Below, piece after piece: positions 36,143 to 51,100 of a stretch of 64,000 bases of DNA (the first letter of the stretch is position 1; each line of letters opens with the position of its first letter). Below the pieces are notes generated by a model. It saw nothing but the letters and a program-made list of their open reading frames with translations, made no database searches and was not told where the DNA came from. The translations under genes were made by a program, and so were the position numbers. The DNA comes from Cristatella mucedo. Its lineage: Eukaryota; Bryozoa; Phylactolaemata; Cristatellidae. The stretch is taken from the NCBI GenBank assembly GCA_009760855.2, contig WPIO01000095.1, positions 1,271,001 to 1,335,000 of the forward strand, in the 5' to 3' direction.

Positions 36143-39100
36143 GTGTGTGTATATATATATATATATATATGCATATATGTATTTGTGTGTGTGTGTGTGT
36201 TCGCGTGTTACATTTCTTGGGATTAAAACTGAAATAATTTCCTGTAGTGGCCATACAGTTAGTACCAAAGAGTCGGGATTTGGATGCCTCTTACTCTAAG
36301 CCCGCTTACGGCTGGATTTTTCCCTGTACCTTGGTACCCATCCGAACTGGCACCCATCCGAACTAGGCGCTGCGCAATACTAGGGTCCTCCTTGGGGTGG
36401 AGAGACAACAAGACAGTGCTGCAAAAGCTCCATCTTCAGTGTAACAGAGCCTGTAAAGAGAGTAGTAACTAGTGAATCAAGCTATTGGTTAACTCACAGA
36501 CTCTAGGCTCACAAGTCCCAGGTTTGTAACTTGAGGTGGTAGCACATTTAGGTGTCACTGCTATCCGGCTACAGCTCAGTAGTTTAATTTTACAGTCCAC
36601 AAACTTAATTTTAAGTTTTAGTTCGTTGGAGAACCAAAAATAAGGCGATGAATCTTGCCTAATTTATGTCGGTTCATCGGAGTTGAGCATTTGATCGTTG
36701 CAGAACTCGTTGGTAGACTATCCATGAGACGCCGGTGGGTCTTCTGTGACGCCGGGTATGAATGGAAATTTTTCCACACAGAGTTGCAGCCCAGTGAACG
36801 TTATCCGGAATTTTTTCTTGTATATATTGTGGAAAGGAACGCGCTTCATTTTTGGTTGGTCCTTGATAGTCCATAGATGCCATCAGATGGTGTCTGGTGT
36901 CTCTGTCGACAGCAAGAATCGTGATAGACAAAATGACTTGAAATCACTACGACAGAAGTAATTAGTATCTTACCTTATGCCATTACCATTCTGGCTAAGA
37001 GCCGACGGAAATTCTTGCAGTAAAATTATCCTTCAAACCTTAGTCACTCATAGTGCTAATACTATTCACTTTGAATAGTAAGAGAGTTCTAAATTTCACT
37101 GCTTTAATCCAAGTCCCCAATCATGATTTTGCAGGTGAAGAATGAAGCTGGCTTCAACGGAACGCTCAGGCAATTTCAAGACAGCTTACGGGAAGATCCA
37201 CAGTTCTACTATAAGACAGCGGTAAGTCAAAACAAGGCATAGCAACGGTCCATTTTGGTCCAAAACAATGCGTGCCAGAAATAAATAAATAAATAAATAA
37301 TATATATATTGAATCATGTATTTGGATTTACGCCACCAGGTAATACAAAGTAAAAATTAAAGACCGGATGATTCTACAGCCTCTTTTATTTAATTGCAGA
37401 AGAGCCTAAGCGACTATTGCCACAGCTTGCAGTTGGAAATACAAAATTGCTTTGTGCAAGACTCGAACTCACTCACGATCTGGGTCGAGAAGTTATTTCA
37501 CCTTAGCGTGGGCTAATATCCAGGTTGACTTGTGTGCACACTTGGGCTTGCATGCGCGCCCGCACACGTACAAACGACCTACTATGCGTAGATAAACACT
37601 AAATAGGCACCTCAAATTAAAATATCTTCAGACGAGCTGACTTCTTTGAATCACACTGACGTCCCTATTTGGGCAGTTTCCAAGGTGGTTGCCTCAAGCC
37701 ACATCGAGTTCATTATGCGGCAGCAAGCCTTCTTCCTGCTTTTATCGAAGCACTGTTGTGGGCAACCTTTTTCAGGCTCAGATGTTGAAGCAATTGTGCA
37801 CGTAGTTCTTAGAAATGCGAAATCAATCAATTAATGGCCCCAGATAAAACAAAAGCGCCAAACTTGCCTTTAATTAGTCACCGAAGTGCTGCAGCTCAAC
37901 GGTATAAGTAGTGACGGGCCAAGGATGGATCGATGGAAGGGGAACACACAGCTAGCCGACGTGTACATGACCGCCGCTAGAGTCTACCCAGGCTTGGCAG
38001 CTAGTGTCCACCGCCATTCGCCAGCGTAACAGTACCAGCGGGTCTGTTAACTATCCAAACTGTCAAGCCAGCTTCCTTAACGACTAATAGTTCACCGATA
38101 AGGCACTTAATCTTCCGGCTGTTAAAAGCCCGGTCGACGTGCTGACATCCCAAGCCGTCACTGGCCGAAAACGTTTAAGATAGTTCCGACTACTTAGCGG
38201 AAACTTGAAAATTATACACTGATCATCACTGATGTCCGTCTACTGGCGCACCACAGCTACTGCAGGTCGTTCCAATTCATCTTAAGGCCAACCCTAGCTA
38301 AGTAGGCAGCAAGAACGTAGTGAAATGACCGGTACGCAACCCACACAATTTTGATTTTGACCATGAATCCTCTCATAAATTGCTCCCGTAGCAGTATCTT
38401 ACCTATCGGTCCTTGCGAAGATTTAGCTTATAGTTTTTCTAGGATCTTTTTCAGAAATATTGACAGAATCAGAGAGTTCAACCTCAAGGTAACATCACTA
38501 ATGCATTATTAAACCACCGTTCCTTTTTCTAGCTAAATATCCACAAACAAGTCTAACGTTTAGCTAATTTTTCATTGTAACAAGACTAGGGTAGATTTTC
38601 ACTACTATTATTGTTATATATCGCGGCAGAGATTTAATTGCTAACCAGGTCCTTCTTGAGCGACTGCAATCTCGACTGGGCATCATTGATACGGTACTTC
38701 ATTAGTCGGTCATATTTCAGTCGGATATTTCGGACCGCTGATTTCAACGTGCAGTGGTCACCCTGGGAGCCTTAAAGCATTGGGTTCCCCGCGCATGTGT
38801 TTGAGATCCACTTTCCCACGATGTATTCTTCCATTTTTCTCTTTTTTTCTTTCTCTTGGATGCGATCTCCAAGCAAAATGTGGGCTTTCATTCTACTCTG
38901 CCTTGATTCCCCTCCTTCAAACATTTCAAGCTCTCTTAACTCCATTGCAGCATGTATTTCGGACATTCTCAATTTAATGGCAACCAAATTTATCATATTC
39001 AATGAATATTAAACCAGCTTACTAATCAGGGGCAATCCTCGCTTTACTCGCCAATTGGAAAGCCTAACCCTCAAAATATTGTTGGTCCGTCTATCTCGTT

Positions 39101-42100
39101 AGCCTTAATATGGAATTAATATCCCATTCCAAAGTAACCTGTTATTACATATTTAGTAACACTAGTTATTTTAGTAGCACTGGAAAACTCGGAGTTTCTT
39201 AGATAAGGATGCAGCAGTAAAGGTAGTCCTTGAACCTGCGACATCCGTCTACACTTCTGTAACTCACTTCCTTGGGATCTTCCTGCCTCTGCAGTATTCA
39301 CTTACAACTGGCAAAAAAATCTTCAGCTAGGCTTGCCTATTGGGAATTTTGCACCCGCTACGTAGCTCCACTTCTCACCAACCTGCATTAACTCTTCTTC
39401 ACGAAGCCTATTGGCTTCATTGTTTCTATGCCTCACCTTTAGTTTGCAAAAGCCTTTTGCTGTGGCCTACCTTTGGGAAATCCTTCCTTTTCAGCCTTCG
39501 AATTATAACACACACTGCTCTATTCTAGGTTGTGTGGCTCTAATTAGCCTCAAATCATTTGGAGACTATGCCTGCAGTTCGCATGCTGCTAAAGCCCAAA
39601 AAATCGTTGTCGAATCCCTTAACACCACATCCCCTGCTTTGATGTTGAGAAGCTAAAAAGCCTAAGTGTTCGTTACAGCATTTTCCCGTCCGTGTCAACT
39701 ATCCTTTGTGCGTTTCTGCAAGATGAAATTGTATATATTATAACTAACTAGTTGACATGGTTATTTTCCAGCATATTTAAAATGCCTACAAATAGATCCG
39801 GTTTACTTAGGATGTCATACAAATGCTTTTTATTATTACGACTACTATATATCCTGAACGGCAAATACTTCTCTTGTTCAAACTACACTTAGCTTCTTGT
39901 CAAAAGTATTCGCATCTTGATGAGCCTTTCATTCGTGACGCCAAACTCTGAACCGTGCAGCAAGATTGTTAATTATGGCTGATAAAGCCACTTGAAATGG
40001 AGCTTGAAGGTAATGGGTCCTAGCCCAGTGGTAAGGTGCTCGCACCTCTCCACCCCGGTCATCGGTTCGAGTTCTTCAGTAGGCAATCCTGTAATGGAAG
40101 CCGGATAATAGCTGCTAATGCTCTTGTGCTGCTACATAAATGAGGCAGGCAGTTTAATCAGCTAACCTTTACTTTACTTTAGAGAAGTGGCCGGGCATTT
40201 TCCCCTTAACTGCACATGTGAAAGGTTTACCAGAGGTATCAATCTCAACTAATGTAGAAAGCATATAAATAGCTAAATAATTATTACTAAAATTTAATAT
40301 AATATTCATAATTAAATAAATAATTATTAATATAAAAATATAGAAGCACTGCCATGTATATGCTTGTTGTCATTGAGCATTCTACCACCAACCATTTGAT
40401 CGTGCTTCCTTTGCAACAAACGCAAAGTGCCTAGTAAGAGATTGAGTTCTCAGAGAGGGCTAAATCAAACATATTATAATAATTATTATTATCTGCAGTT
40501 TATGACAGCTTGGCTAGGTTGCTGTGCGTTGGGAGCTTGCATTTGTGAGCGTTTATTAATGAGTTTTTTATTGGTACATGGGATCAGGTGCGCATGCTGC
40601 ATTCGAGCATCATCTACAGCGACCGCAATTTCTTCGTTACCGGTGTGCTTCTCACAATTGAGACTGTGCAAGCAGAATTTGAAAAAAATGTTGGCTAGAA
40701 AGTGCACCCTTTAAGTAATGACAGATATAACCTAGACTTGATTGGTACCGTACTGCTAGCTAGCCTAATGGGTCACTCAACATTCAGCCCGAAACTTTTT
40801 AAATAAGTGCAACTACCACACCCTGCCTAGGGTTAGGAAAAGCAAGCCTGCAAAAAGAACTGAGTGAGACTAGCTGCTGATTCAAATCGATACAACGCTT
40901 AGGAAATACCCGAAACGTGCACCTCGATCCTTTTCTCCGAAGACCTCAGAGGTGCAAAAATTTCATGAAGAACTGAGTGAGATAAGCCAGCGCACAACAA
41001 AGTTAGACGCATCACGCATAAGTCATCAATCGCTGATGTGGAGGCGGCTTTGTGCGGTTGCCAGCTGAACGGCAGCAAAACGTGTAACTTACTTAGTGAA
41101 CATTACCATTCAAGCAGTTCACAGCTAATTAAAAAGAGCCTCATTTTGTATAGCAGCAGAGGATCTGTAATGGTTATCTCCGTCGCTTGCTGCGGGAAAT
41201 AACGGATCGCCCATTGCAGGGCTCTAACCCACGACCTGGGTCGAGACGTGCGAGCAACTTAGCCCCCCCCCCGAGCCAGTTCCGTAGCTACGGCCATACA
41301 ATTGCTGCCTTGAAACTTAGTATGAGTTTCGCATATGAATATCCTCTTTTCTGCGAGCAATCAGTCAAATTCTTGATGGGACTTTGAAGCCTGTGCTCAT
41401 TTGACCCGTGCAGACGAAACTGCTATCCTAGCCTCACGATCTACCGAGGCTCGAAGATCTGGCATGGAAATTCATTTAAAACTAAAAGTAAAATATTGGC
41501 TTATTCAACAGCCTTATCTATAAAGCAGCAGAAGAGCCTAGGCGGACCTCAATGTTTTTTACAGGAAGAAAGTTTTTCTATGGCCTGCTGTAAGACTTAA
41601 ATTCACAGCGCGGCTCATAAAGTGCGAGCACGTTTCTCCTGTCAAAGCGAAGTCCGAGCATCTTGTCTCTGAGCTAAGACCATCGGGCTTATTCTAAAGG
41701 GAATTTTGGCGTTGACAGAGCAGACCAGAGCTGTTAAAACTCTTAAATTTGAGGTCGTTTTCGCATGCTAACTTGTGGAATTTGCTGCTGCCTTGGTCAG
41801 GACACGGAAGTCTGTGTTCCGTATAACCTGATCTTAACGAAATGCCAACCCCTATAGGATCGAGATAAGTACGCAAATCCTGTTCTTCAGTCACTTCTGC
41901 CATTGTTTATGACGGTACTCAACGTCCACTAACTTAGAAGCTTATTGGCTGAGCGGATGACTTGTCCGGCTTGAAAATCCCGTAGCTACTAACTTTCTGA
42001 AGCTTGACGATGATAAGACTAACCTAACCGAAATAGGAAACCTTGTGTCGCCTGAACGCTGGAAGACTTCACTCTTGTGATTTGTCCTTCCAGCACCGAT

Positions 42101-45100
42101 CGCGAGGCGACGCATACCCTCAACCTTTTCGTGCTGTAACACAACGACTTGTCGTTGGGTGAGGACGATGCGTCCACTATCAAATTTGGCCCTACTTTTA
42201 GGGCAGGGCATCGCCACAAATAAGGCCTGCGTAGACAATAGTATGAATGACAGACTAATACGCGTTTGGGATATCGAGAATCTAGATTGCTAAGCGAGAT
42301 ACGGTTTTGCGTTTGCTTTCCTGATACCGCTCATTTAACTGAACTTTCGGCATTGATTCCCTCAAAAAATTGTAAAGCGTCTGGATAGAGATTAAGTATA
42401 CTTATGAAGTAATACAGATTACCTATTATTATTATTATTGTTATTACTTCAATACCCTTTATACATGACACCTAACATGTGCTTTTAATAGCCTGAACTG
42501 GAGCAAAAATAAGCAACTCTTCTGGTCTGTCGTCAAAGGCGTAGTTGCCACATCTCACCACTTGTGCATGAGTTACGCTGACTCTCTGAAAACCGTCAAA
42601 TCAATTGCACGGGCTTCTCTCTGGCCTACAAGTCACTTCACTCGCTTGCGACAGCCTTCCTATGCAACCTCCTTGGTTCTTCCCAGTACTCTCGCACCAC
42701 CTCTCCTCGGCTAACATCGTGTCGTCCCTCCTAGTACTAAATTGAAATATTTTGGTAATCAAGCTTTCAGCTCGTAGGCACTGAAGGTTTGGAGCTTTCT
42801 TATAATAATAAATAATGATTCATTTCTATAGCGCCCTAAGAGAACTTAATCTTTATTCAGGTGCTTCACATATGCCTCGGGGCTCGAGCCCACGACCTCA
42901 GTCAGACCTTAGTCTGGGTGAGCACCTTAACGCTAGACCAAACCTTACTGCCGCTGTCATTACCTGCGATGACCTTGAGTCATTTAAGTCTCAGCAAAAG
43001 ACGTATCGGTTCCAGTCAATCTTCCCTTCACCCCGGTGAACTTGTGTTATGTTCCTCTGAGCTTATCCTGTTTATCTGTGCGCCAGTCAGTGCATTATCT
43101 ACCCAGAGGTAGGGTGTGCCATTAGTGCCTCCAGGCTGCTTTAGCTTGCTGGCAAAAGCAGGACACTTGTTAATTTACACTAGACCAAGAGAACTTAAGC
43201 AACTACCGCCCAGTCTCCCTTCTACCATTCCTATCAAAGACACTGGAACGGGTCGCGGCAGACCAGCTGAACTCGTATATCGAAACCTCACACCTTGCTA
43301 GTAAGTTCCAGTCTGGCTTTAGAGCTAATCACTCCACAGAGTCAGCATTGCTTCGGGTATACAACGACCTACTTAGGAATGCAGACATGGGTAGAGTGTC
43401 TCTTCTTGTTTTGCTCGATCTTTCGGCAGCTTTTGATACCATCGATCACAAAGTACTTCTAGAGCGCCTCTCATCTCGCCTGGGCATCACTGGCACTGCT
43501 CTGCAGTGGTTCAGGTCCTATCTCAGTGGGAGACTCCAGAGTGTTGATGTGAATGGACAAAGATCATCTGAAGTACCTCTAAAATATGGAGTACCTCAGG
43601 GCTCTGTGCTAGGTCCGGTCCTTTTCACCGTCTATACTCTCCCTCTCGCTGATGTGATTGCCAAGCACAATCTAGGCTTTCACTTCTATGCGGATGACAC
43701 TCAGTTGTACCTTTGCTTTGATCCCTCCCAGCCTTCGAGCACCTCAAATTCTCTCAACTCACTTGCTGCATGCATTGATGACATCCGATCATGGATGGCA
43801 GCAAATTTTCTAAAACTAAACGATGATAAAACTAACTTACTAGTTATGGGCAAACCTAGTGTTATTCAGAAATTGGAAAGGCTGACTTTCAAAATTGGCT
43901 CTGCCAGCATATCTCCAGTTGCATCAGCTCGAAATCTAGGTGTCATATTCCAAAGCGACCTCTCGTTAGACGACCACATCAGCTCCACAGTCAAATCAGC
44001 CTATTTTCAGCTTCATAACATTGCTAAAATTAGGGCTTGTTTAGATAAGGATACCACGTCCAAGTTGGTCCATGCATTCGTGACATCTCGTCTCGACTTC
44101 TGCAACTCACTGCTTACTGGCCTACCAGCATGTGCGATCAGGCGATTGCAGCTGGTGCAAAACTCTGCAGCTAGGCTTGTCTGCCGTGAGCGTCGCAGTT
44201 GCCACATTACTCCACTTCTCGCCGACCTGCACTGGTTACCAGTCAAGCAACGGATTGACTTCAAGGTTTTGTCGCTCACTTTTTAGGTCTCTTCATTCTA
44301 TGGCTCCAGCCTATCTTTCAGAGATACTACCCCATCAGGCAAAGCATCGTACCACTCGCTTTTCGGAATCCAACAGTCTAGAAATACCTCGTACAAACCT
44401 TAAATCCTTTGGAGACCGTGCATTTAGCTCGTATGCTCCCACAGCCTGGAACTCCCTCCCGACCTGCATCAGAACATCCCCTGACCTGACCACATTTAAA
44501 AGAAACTTAAAAACATACCTATTTAGGACAGCATTTAGTGGGTCCTTGTGATTCGTCCTCGATGTGCTTATGCGTGCTGACACTGTTCATGCTGCCACTA
44601 ACCACATTTGCATGCTGACCCAGTGCATGTAACCCCTAACCATGTTATTCATTTTGTTTGTTTTTCAAGCATGATTTTACTTACTATTCTATTGCGTATC
44701 ACTTTGCAGCAAATGTAAAGCGCCTAGAAAGAGATTAAGTTCTCTGAGGGCGCTTTATCAAGTGCAATATTATTATTAATTTGCTCGTGCATGCTTTATA
44801 CTGTGTATGTAACTAACCCTTTGTTCCTGACTGTCTTACAATGCGTTTTAGAGCGCCTGGATATATAATTTGTTCTCCTAGGTCGCTTTACAAATTACAT
44901 GCAGTGCATTGTTAGTAGTTGTAGTATTAGTAGTAGGTCGACTCCATTCAGCAACACATTTGACTTATTAAAAAGTTAAATTGTGCAGAAATTCTGTATT
45001 TTGAAGGTCACCCCAAGTGACGATTAGGATCTAGAGCTCCAAACGGGTGGGTATCTCAAGAAACGCCTCCTAGGCCGGCCGGCTCCACTAAAGACAGACA

Positions 45101-48100
45101 GTAAAGCTATGCTTCAAAGGTTCGCCACCCAGTCGACCTTTTCTCCGTAAAAAATGTTAGCCTCTTTTAAAAACAAATGACTGCCTTTTCCGCAAGCAGA
45201 ACCAGATTCCATCTGCCAGAGAGGTTCAGATAAGATGGTTTTGTCACTCCACCGACAAAAATGTGGTTTCCCAATTCGGGCAAGTCTGAATATCAGCTCC
45301 GCAGGAGCACCGCAATGTAGCAGCTTTCCCTTCCCACTTCCTCTTTGTAGATACCCTCTTAGAGAGCCCGATATCCGAAAACATATCCGATATCCGAAAG
45401 CGAGCTCAGCCCTGGCCGATGCTCTTCGGCTGTCAATGAAACTTATTGCATCCCTTGACGACAAGAGAGCCTGAGCTTCGTGCCCAGAAGGCCTCCTGCC
45501 GTCTGAATGAATGAATGAATGCATCTCCGTCTGTAACTCCACAAAGCCACAAAGACTACGTGGGTGTTACGCAAGAGAGTTTTGTAAAGCGCACTCACAG
45601 CCTAGGCGGCTTTCGGTAGCCAAAAGACTTAGTCTCACGCAACAAGGAGAAAGTGGGAAGCATAGCAGAGTCGGGAGAGCATTTGAGCAGACCTCTAGAC
45701 AGAAAGTCGCTATCCAATCTGAAGAGCGTGAAGTTGGGTGCCGCGGGCTCGCCTCTCGAATGGCGCTTCTCAGAACCGTGTGAAAATAATGTACTGTCTT
45801 AGCAACTCTTAAGACTACTATTGCGTCCTCCTTTTTAAGAATAATAATCACCCGTCTGTAAACTGACAGTGAGCTCGAGCACCGAGCGCTGGCACCCTTT
45901 GTAGCCCCTCGTAAGACAAAAACTGTAGATTCTCTGTGGACGAACACTTTGAATTGGCGAACCGAACGCGCTGCCTAACAAACCTCGGGGACCACTCTCT
46001 AAGCCTGGCGGCCCCTTCCCAGGAAGCCTAGGCAGCCACCCAGAAACGGCGATTCGGCGACCAAGGAGTGAGTGTGGCGTAAAATTTCTGACCGACGCAG
46101 ATTGAACGGCTGCGGACTTGGTTGAGCGTCAACCAGCCACGCCTCTTCAGCCAGGCCTACTGGTGGGGGATGTAGGCTTCCTAGCTTATGCACGTTTGGG
46201 CATGTGTACCTGTACTTTAGTGGTGATTGTATGACAAAGCGTCGTCGGCCGACCGGCCACATCAGCTGCAACCAACATCTCTGCAGTTCCTGATTAGATT
46301 GGGAGAGACGGCTACCTTAAATATGGGGCGTCATTGGAAGATGCATGCGGCGACCTCACCGTTCGACGTCCGCCCGCTACAGCCTTCGGCGAAGCTCGCA
46401 TAGCCAAACTTGTGCTTCCATCTTTTGAAGTCTCGGCTTGTACGCATGCTCAGAATTTCGCCTTTGAGACAACCGCACTCACAATTCTTTCTAGAATCTT
46501 TGGAATTCACAGCAAAGCCAAGCAAGTGGCCTGCCGAGTATTACTAAGCAGTTCCGCCAATATGTAGAATTGGCCCACCCAGTACTCTGAATCTCCGGCG
46601 GGGGGGGGGGCGCTGCCCAGCAAATGTTCACTCATGCGCCAGCCCCTCTAACGGCGACGGCTTGGCCCGACACAAAATTTTCTAGCCGCGCTCTCTCGTT
46701 TTGCGACTTTTCCGCAGCATACCGTTGTTCCCGGCCGCGGGAACGCCTGCTGCTTGAGCCTCCGGTCTTGAAGCTCGAGCGCTAGGCGAGCGAAAGATGG
46801 TGTGGGCAGATCGTGATGTGGGCAGACCGTGATGTGGGCAGACCGCGATATGGGCGAAAGGGCTCGAACCACGTTATGCGTGCTGTCATCGAGTACACTA
46901 CGGCTGACCATTCGACCATGCTTCTTTTGCAGCCTAATAAGGTGTCTAGAAAGAGATCTCAAGTTCTCTGAGGGCTCTATTAAAATGTATTGTTATTATT
47001 ATCGTTACATTATGAGACCTGCTAAATGCCGCCGCTTGGAGGACAGGGTCAGCGCCATGCATCCTTGACGTCACTCTTAGCGGACTGCCGAGTAATGAGC
47101 CTCGTTTTTATGCAGGCAGAGCTGCTGGCTGGCTACAAGGAACTTATCGAAAAAGTGGACACCAAACTGTCGCTCGTATTCGGTGACGACACGATGCCAA
47201 ACGTGCCCTGCGAGTAAGTCATCCTCTCGCTTGCAGACAGCCGACGTCCGAGGCACGTGTAGCGCTCGTCCTCTGGATTCTGTGCCACAAGCACAAGTGC
47301 TGCAACCAAGTACACGGCTTGACTTAAGTGAGGCAAAAGCCGAAGGTGGGGCGCATTAAATGGGTCCCATTAGCGGAACTGCTATCTCCTAAAAGTCTGT
47401 AAGGCGAGGATGTATCTTGGTATTCAACTGAGCTATCACCATATATTGTATTTATCTCTTTCACTAGCTCTAACGACCAAACGTCATTCTATCACCGCTG
47501 CTAGTAAATGGCGCACGTCAAAAGTGGCATCGTACCACCATCTCTTTTGAACTAAGCCGTTTAGGGGTGCCTCTAACCGCCCTCAAATCCTTTGGAGACC
47601 ATGCTTTTGGTTCATATGCTAGCAAAGGTTGCAACTCGCTACTAACATCCCAAGATCTCCTGAGTTAAGGATTTATAAATAACTAAAATCTCTCTTGTTC
47701 ATTCCCGCCTTTCCTCAGTCCGTTTGATTGTCCGTTACACGCTACAATTTTGCACAGTATTAGTAAGCAATTCAGTTCCATTATGAGTGATACAAATCTA
47801 CTATCATCATAACGTGTTTTGATGGAGTTGTAATAGCGATAAAGTTTTATCCAATTTTCATTTTTTTTCAGCGTGGTTCCGATGAAAACTGATGGACCTG
47901 GTGGACAGTATAACGCACCACTGAAGCCGGGAGATCCTGGAAGGTTCATAGTTAACCTCAATCAGCCTGAGAAAAGGTTATCATTCATCACGAACTGTCT
48001 GGTCTATACACCAGAATTTTCTCTGTGCCACACTGTGAGCATCACGACGAAACCGACTGCACTGCATCCTAGGGCATTCATAATGCATTACCTGTATAGC

Positions 48101-51100
48101 GCTCCTATTTTTCAGAGCCAAATTCTCAATGATGGCTCTGACGCTCCACGAAGCTAACCCAGGACACCATTACCAGAGCGTAGCCCAGCTTAACGCGCCA
48201 GGCCTGCCTGATTTCCGGCGGTATACAGATTACACCAAGTACTATTCAGTTCCTTTTCACTTCCCGTTTCAAACAGCGTACACGGAGGTGCGTAAATTTC
48301 AACGGTGGAGTGTCCTCGAAAAGATTTACTCGTAACTGTCTTCCTTAGTCTTGGCTACGCAAATGCATTGTACATCATTATTATATATAACGATTAACAT
48401 GTATGCTCGTAATTGGCGTAGGTTTGCATTTATTTGTAGGTCTCAATCTCTTTCTGTTACCCGTCTACTCTGCTCGTCTGTACATTGGTTCGTCGCACAT
48501 CATGGGCAACCAAGTCGATCAAAAATTCGGGCATACCGACGAGGTTGACTGGCAATTAAGCCGGCTAACTTTTTTACCCACGGGTTACAACTATGAATTT
48601 CTGGCAGACGCCCTTTCTGTTTCAGAACTTGGTGCGAATATTCAGCCACGAGAGAGAGAGAGAGAGAGCAATTCCACTGTTAAGGAGTCCTTTAATGAAG
48701 AGCCTCGTAAGAGTCTTGAAATGTGCCCTTCGCTCTTCCTATACGCTCCATTCGGCGTTGAAGCAGCCATGCTCTGCCCCAATACGTCACTCCACGGCTC
48801 TCTTACTTAGAACGGAAGCTCTGCCTAATTAGCCGAGTTATCGCATCAATAAGAATGCTGATTAGAGATTGCTGATGGTTCTACATATTACTCTCGACCT
48901 CTGGCAGTTCTTTTACCCTAAGGTGGTCACATGACGACGCACACCTGCTGGGTTTTCTGTACGTTTTGCTGTTGCTTTAAAGCTGAACAGCGCAGGGTTT
49001 GCTATATCATTAGAACCGCAATAGGTAACGTTGCGATTCTTGCTAGGCCACCAGGACCAAGCAAGTCGCTGTGTCTCAGCCCAACGGTAAGTGTTCATGC
49101 TTACATAAATCCCTAGGTCGCGGGCTCGAGTACAGCAGCGGCCTACTTTTTATTGCCTGCTGCAGACAGGCTAAAGCAACTGGGCTCACCTGACTCAATA
49201 TATTTGAATTAAATACTCTCGTTTAATTTTAGGTGACAATTACACACAGTAGAGCAGTTTGGTGCATTTACCGAGTAATTGCTGCTTAATTCATCACTAA
49301 GCGATCTCTCTGGTCTTATCAAATGTTAAACACCAATCAGACGTATCTGTTTATGTGTCACTAAATTGGCTGTCTTGCTCCGTCTAATTAAAGCCAGGAC
49401 CAGTGCCTATCATGGATCAGGGATTATTCAGAAACTGTACTAAGTGTGTACTGTATAGTTTCCCAAATGGATGGTTTGTGTGGCTCTGCTTTTCGTGGTT
49501 TAACCGCGAGCATAGGTCAAGCATACTCTAAACTCACTCTACCATTTCCTCATTCTCACGGTATGAAATGTCTGGTTCGCCAACTATTATGTGTGCTGAC
49601 ACTGTTACATGCTGCCACCAACCCCACCGGCATGCTGACCCTGTGCAAGTCACCCCTAACCATGTTATTCGTGTTGTATATCAAGAATGATATTTCTATT
49701 CTCGATTCAACCATGTTATGTTTTCAGCAAATGTAAAGCTCCGAGAGAGAGATTGAGCTCTCTGAGGGCGTTTTATCAAGTGTATTATTATTACTATAAT
49801 TATTAACTAATTATGGGTAAAATTATTATGTGTTCTTTTGTTTGCATAAACTTGATTATATCTGCATCTTTGTCAGTAACCGTAAGCATTTACATTCCAA
49901 ATTACAAAATAAAAACAAAATATGGGGCTCTCAGTACTTTATGGGAAAACGAGGAGTTCGGGTCACTTCGCAAGACGTTAGCGGATCCCTGAAATTTGGA
50001 GTATGATGACGACAGTCAGCTCACGGGATGCTGCACTCAATCAAAGCTAATGTCTTTAAACAGCATTGGGATAGCCGCAAAAAAGTTAGCCTTTTGAGAT
50101 GACACGGCCAGGCTGTATATGCAGAGCACGAGCTAAAACCAGAGCACCGTTCGAGTTATTTCTTACTGCTGGCTAGAGGCGGCATTGAGATGCACGCCCC
50201 TCCCGGAAATCTAAACCTCAATGCAGGCCCCCTCATTTAGTGCTAGGTAGTTGCCCATGACAGAGCTCCAGGCAGCAGCACCCCCTCAGTGTCAGGCAGC
50301 CTGCTTCCACAACTCCGCCGGCCCTCCCTCTGGAAACAATCGAGGCCGCCTTAACAGCGTCGCGGCACCGGGCAGTCAACTTCCACGCCGCCACCTGCCC
50401 CTAGTGCTCCAGGCTGTCAACCCTCCTTCCCAGTCAGTGAGTGACAGACAACCACCCCCAAGAAAGCCAAAGTAGTCCAAGAGAACTTGAGCAACTTCAG
50501 TCCAGTCTCCCTTCTACCCTTCCTATCAAAGACACTATAACGAGTCGTGGCAGAACAGCTGAGATAATATATTGAAACTTCACGACTAGCTAGTAAGTTC
50601 CAGTCTGGTTTTAGAGCTAATCACTCCACAGAGTCAGCATTGCTTCGGATGTCAAGCGACTTTCTTAGGAATGCAGACTCTTGTAGTCCTTCTGCCTATT
50701 TTGCTCGATCTTTCAGCAGCTTTTGATACTATCGATCGCCAGGTCCTTCTCGAGCGCCTCTCATCTCGCTGGGCATCCCTGGTACTGCACTGCAATGGTT
50801 TTAAGTCCTATCTCGGTGGGAGACTCTAGAGTTTTGGTGTGAACAAAAAAGATCATCCGAAGAACCACTGAAGTATGGGGTACCTCATGGCTCTGTGCTT
50901 TGTCCGGTTCTTCTAGCGGTTTATACTCTCCCTCTCGCCGATGTGACTGTCAGGCAAAACCTAGGCTTTTACTTTTAAGCAGGTGACACACAGTTGTACC
51001 TTTGCTTGCATCCCGCCAGCCCTCCAGCACGTCGAATTCTCTTAACTACCTTGCTGCATGTATTGATGACATCCGCACATAGATCCCAATGTACTTTCTT

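Noticed and set aside
35847-36299. 150-codon open frame with Ile-Tyr runs
   Set aside because: Its core is the TA/TG microsatellite and its flanks match nothing; the same holds for 17932-18135, 21227-21409 and 60421-60690.
44013-44279. Recurrent antisense open frame starting [14 protein letters not shown] (also near 6360, 14438, 33616, 35258)
   Set aside because: It is the antisense shadow of the LINE ORF2 C-terminus. It recurs because the LINE recurs.
45114-45947. Overlapping open frames of 79-142 codons on both strands
   Set aside because: They overlap the second LINE family tail and unassigned intron sequence, with no domain recognised.
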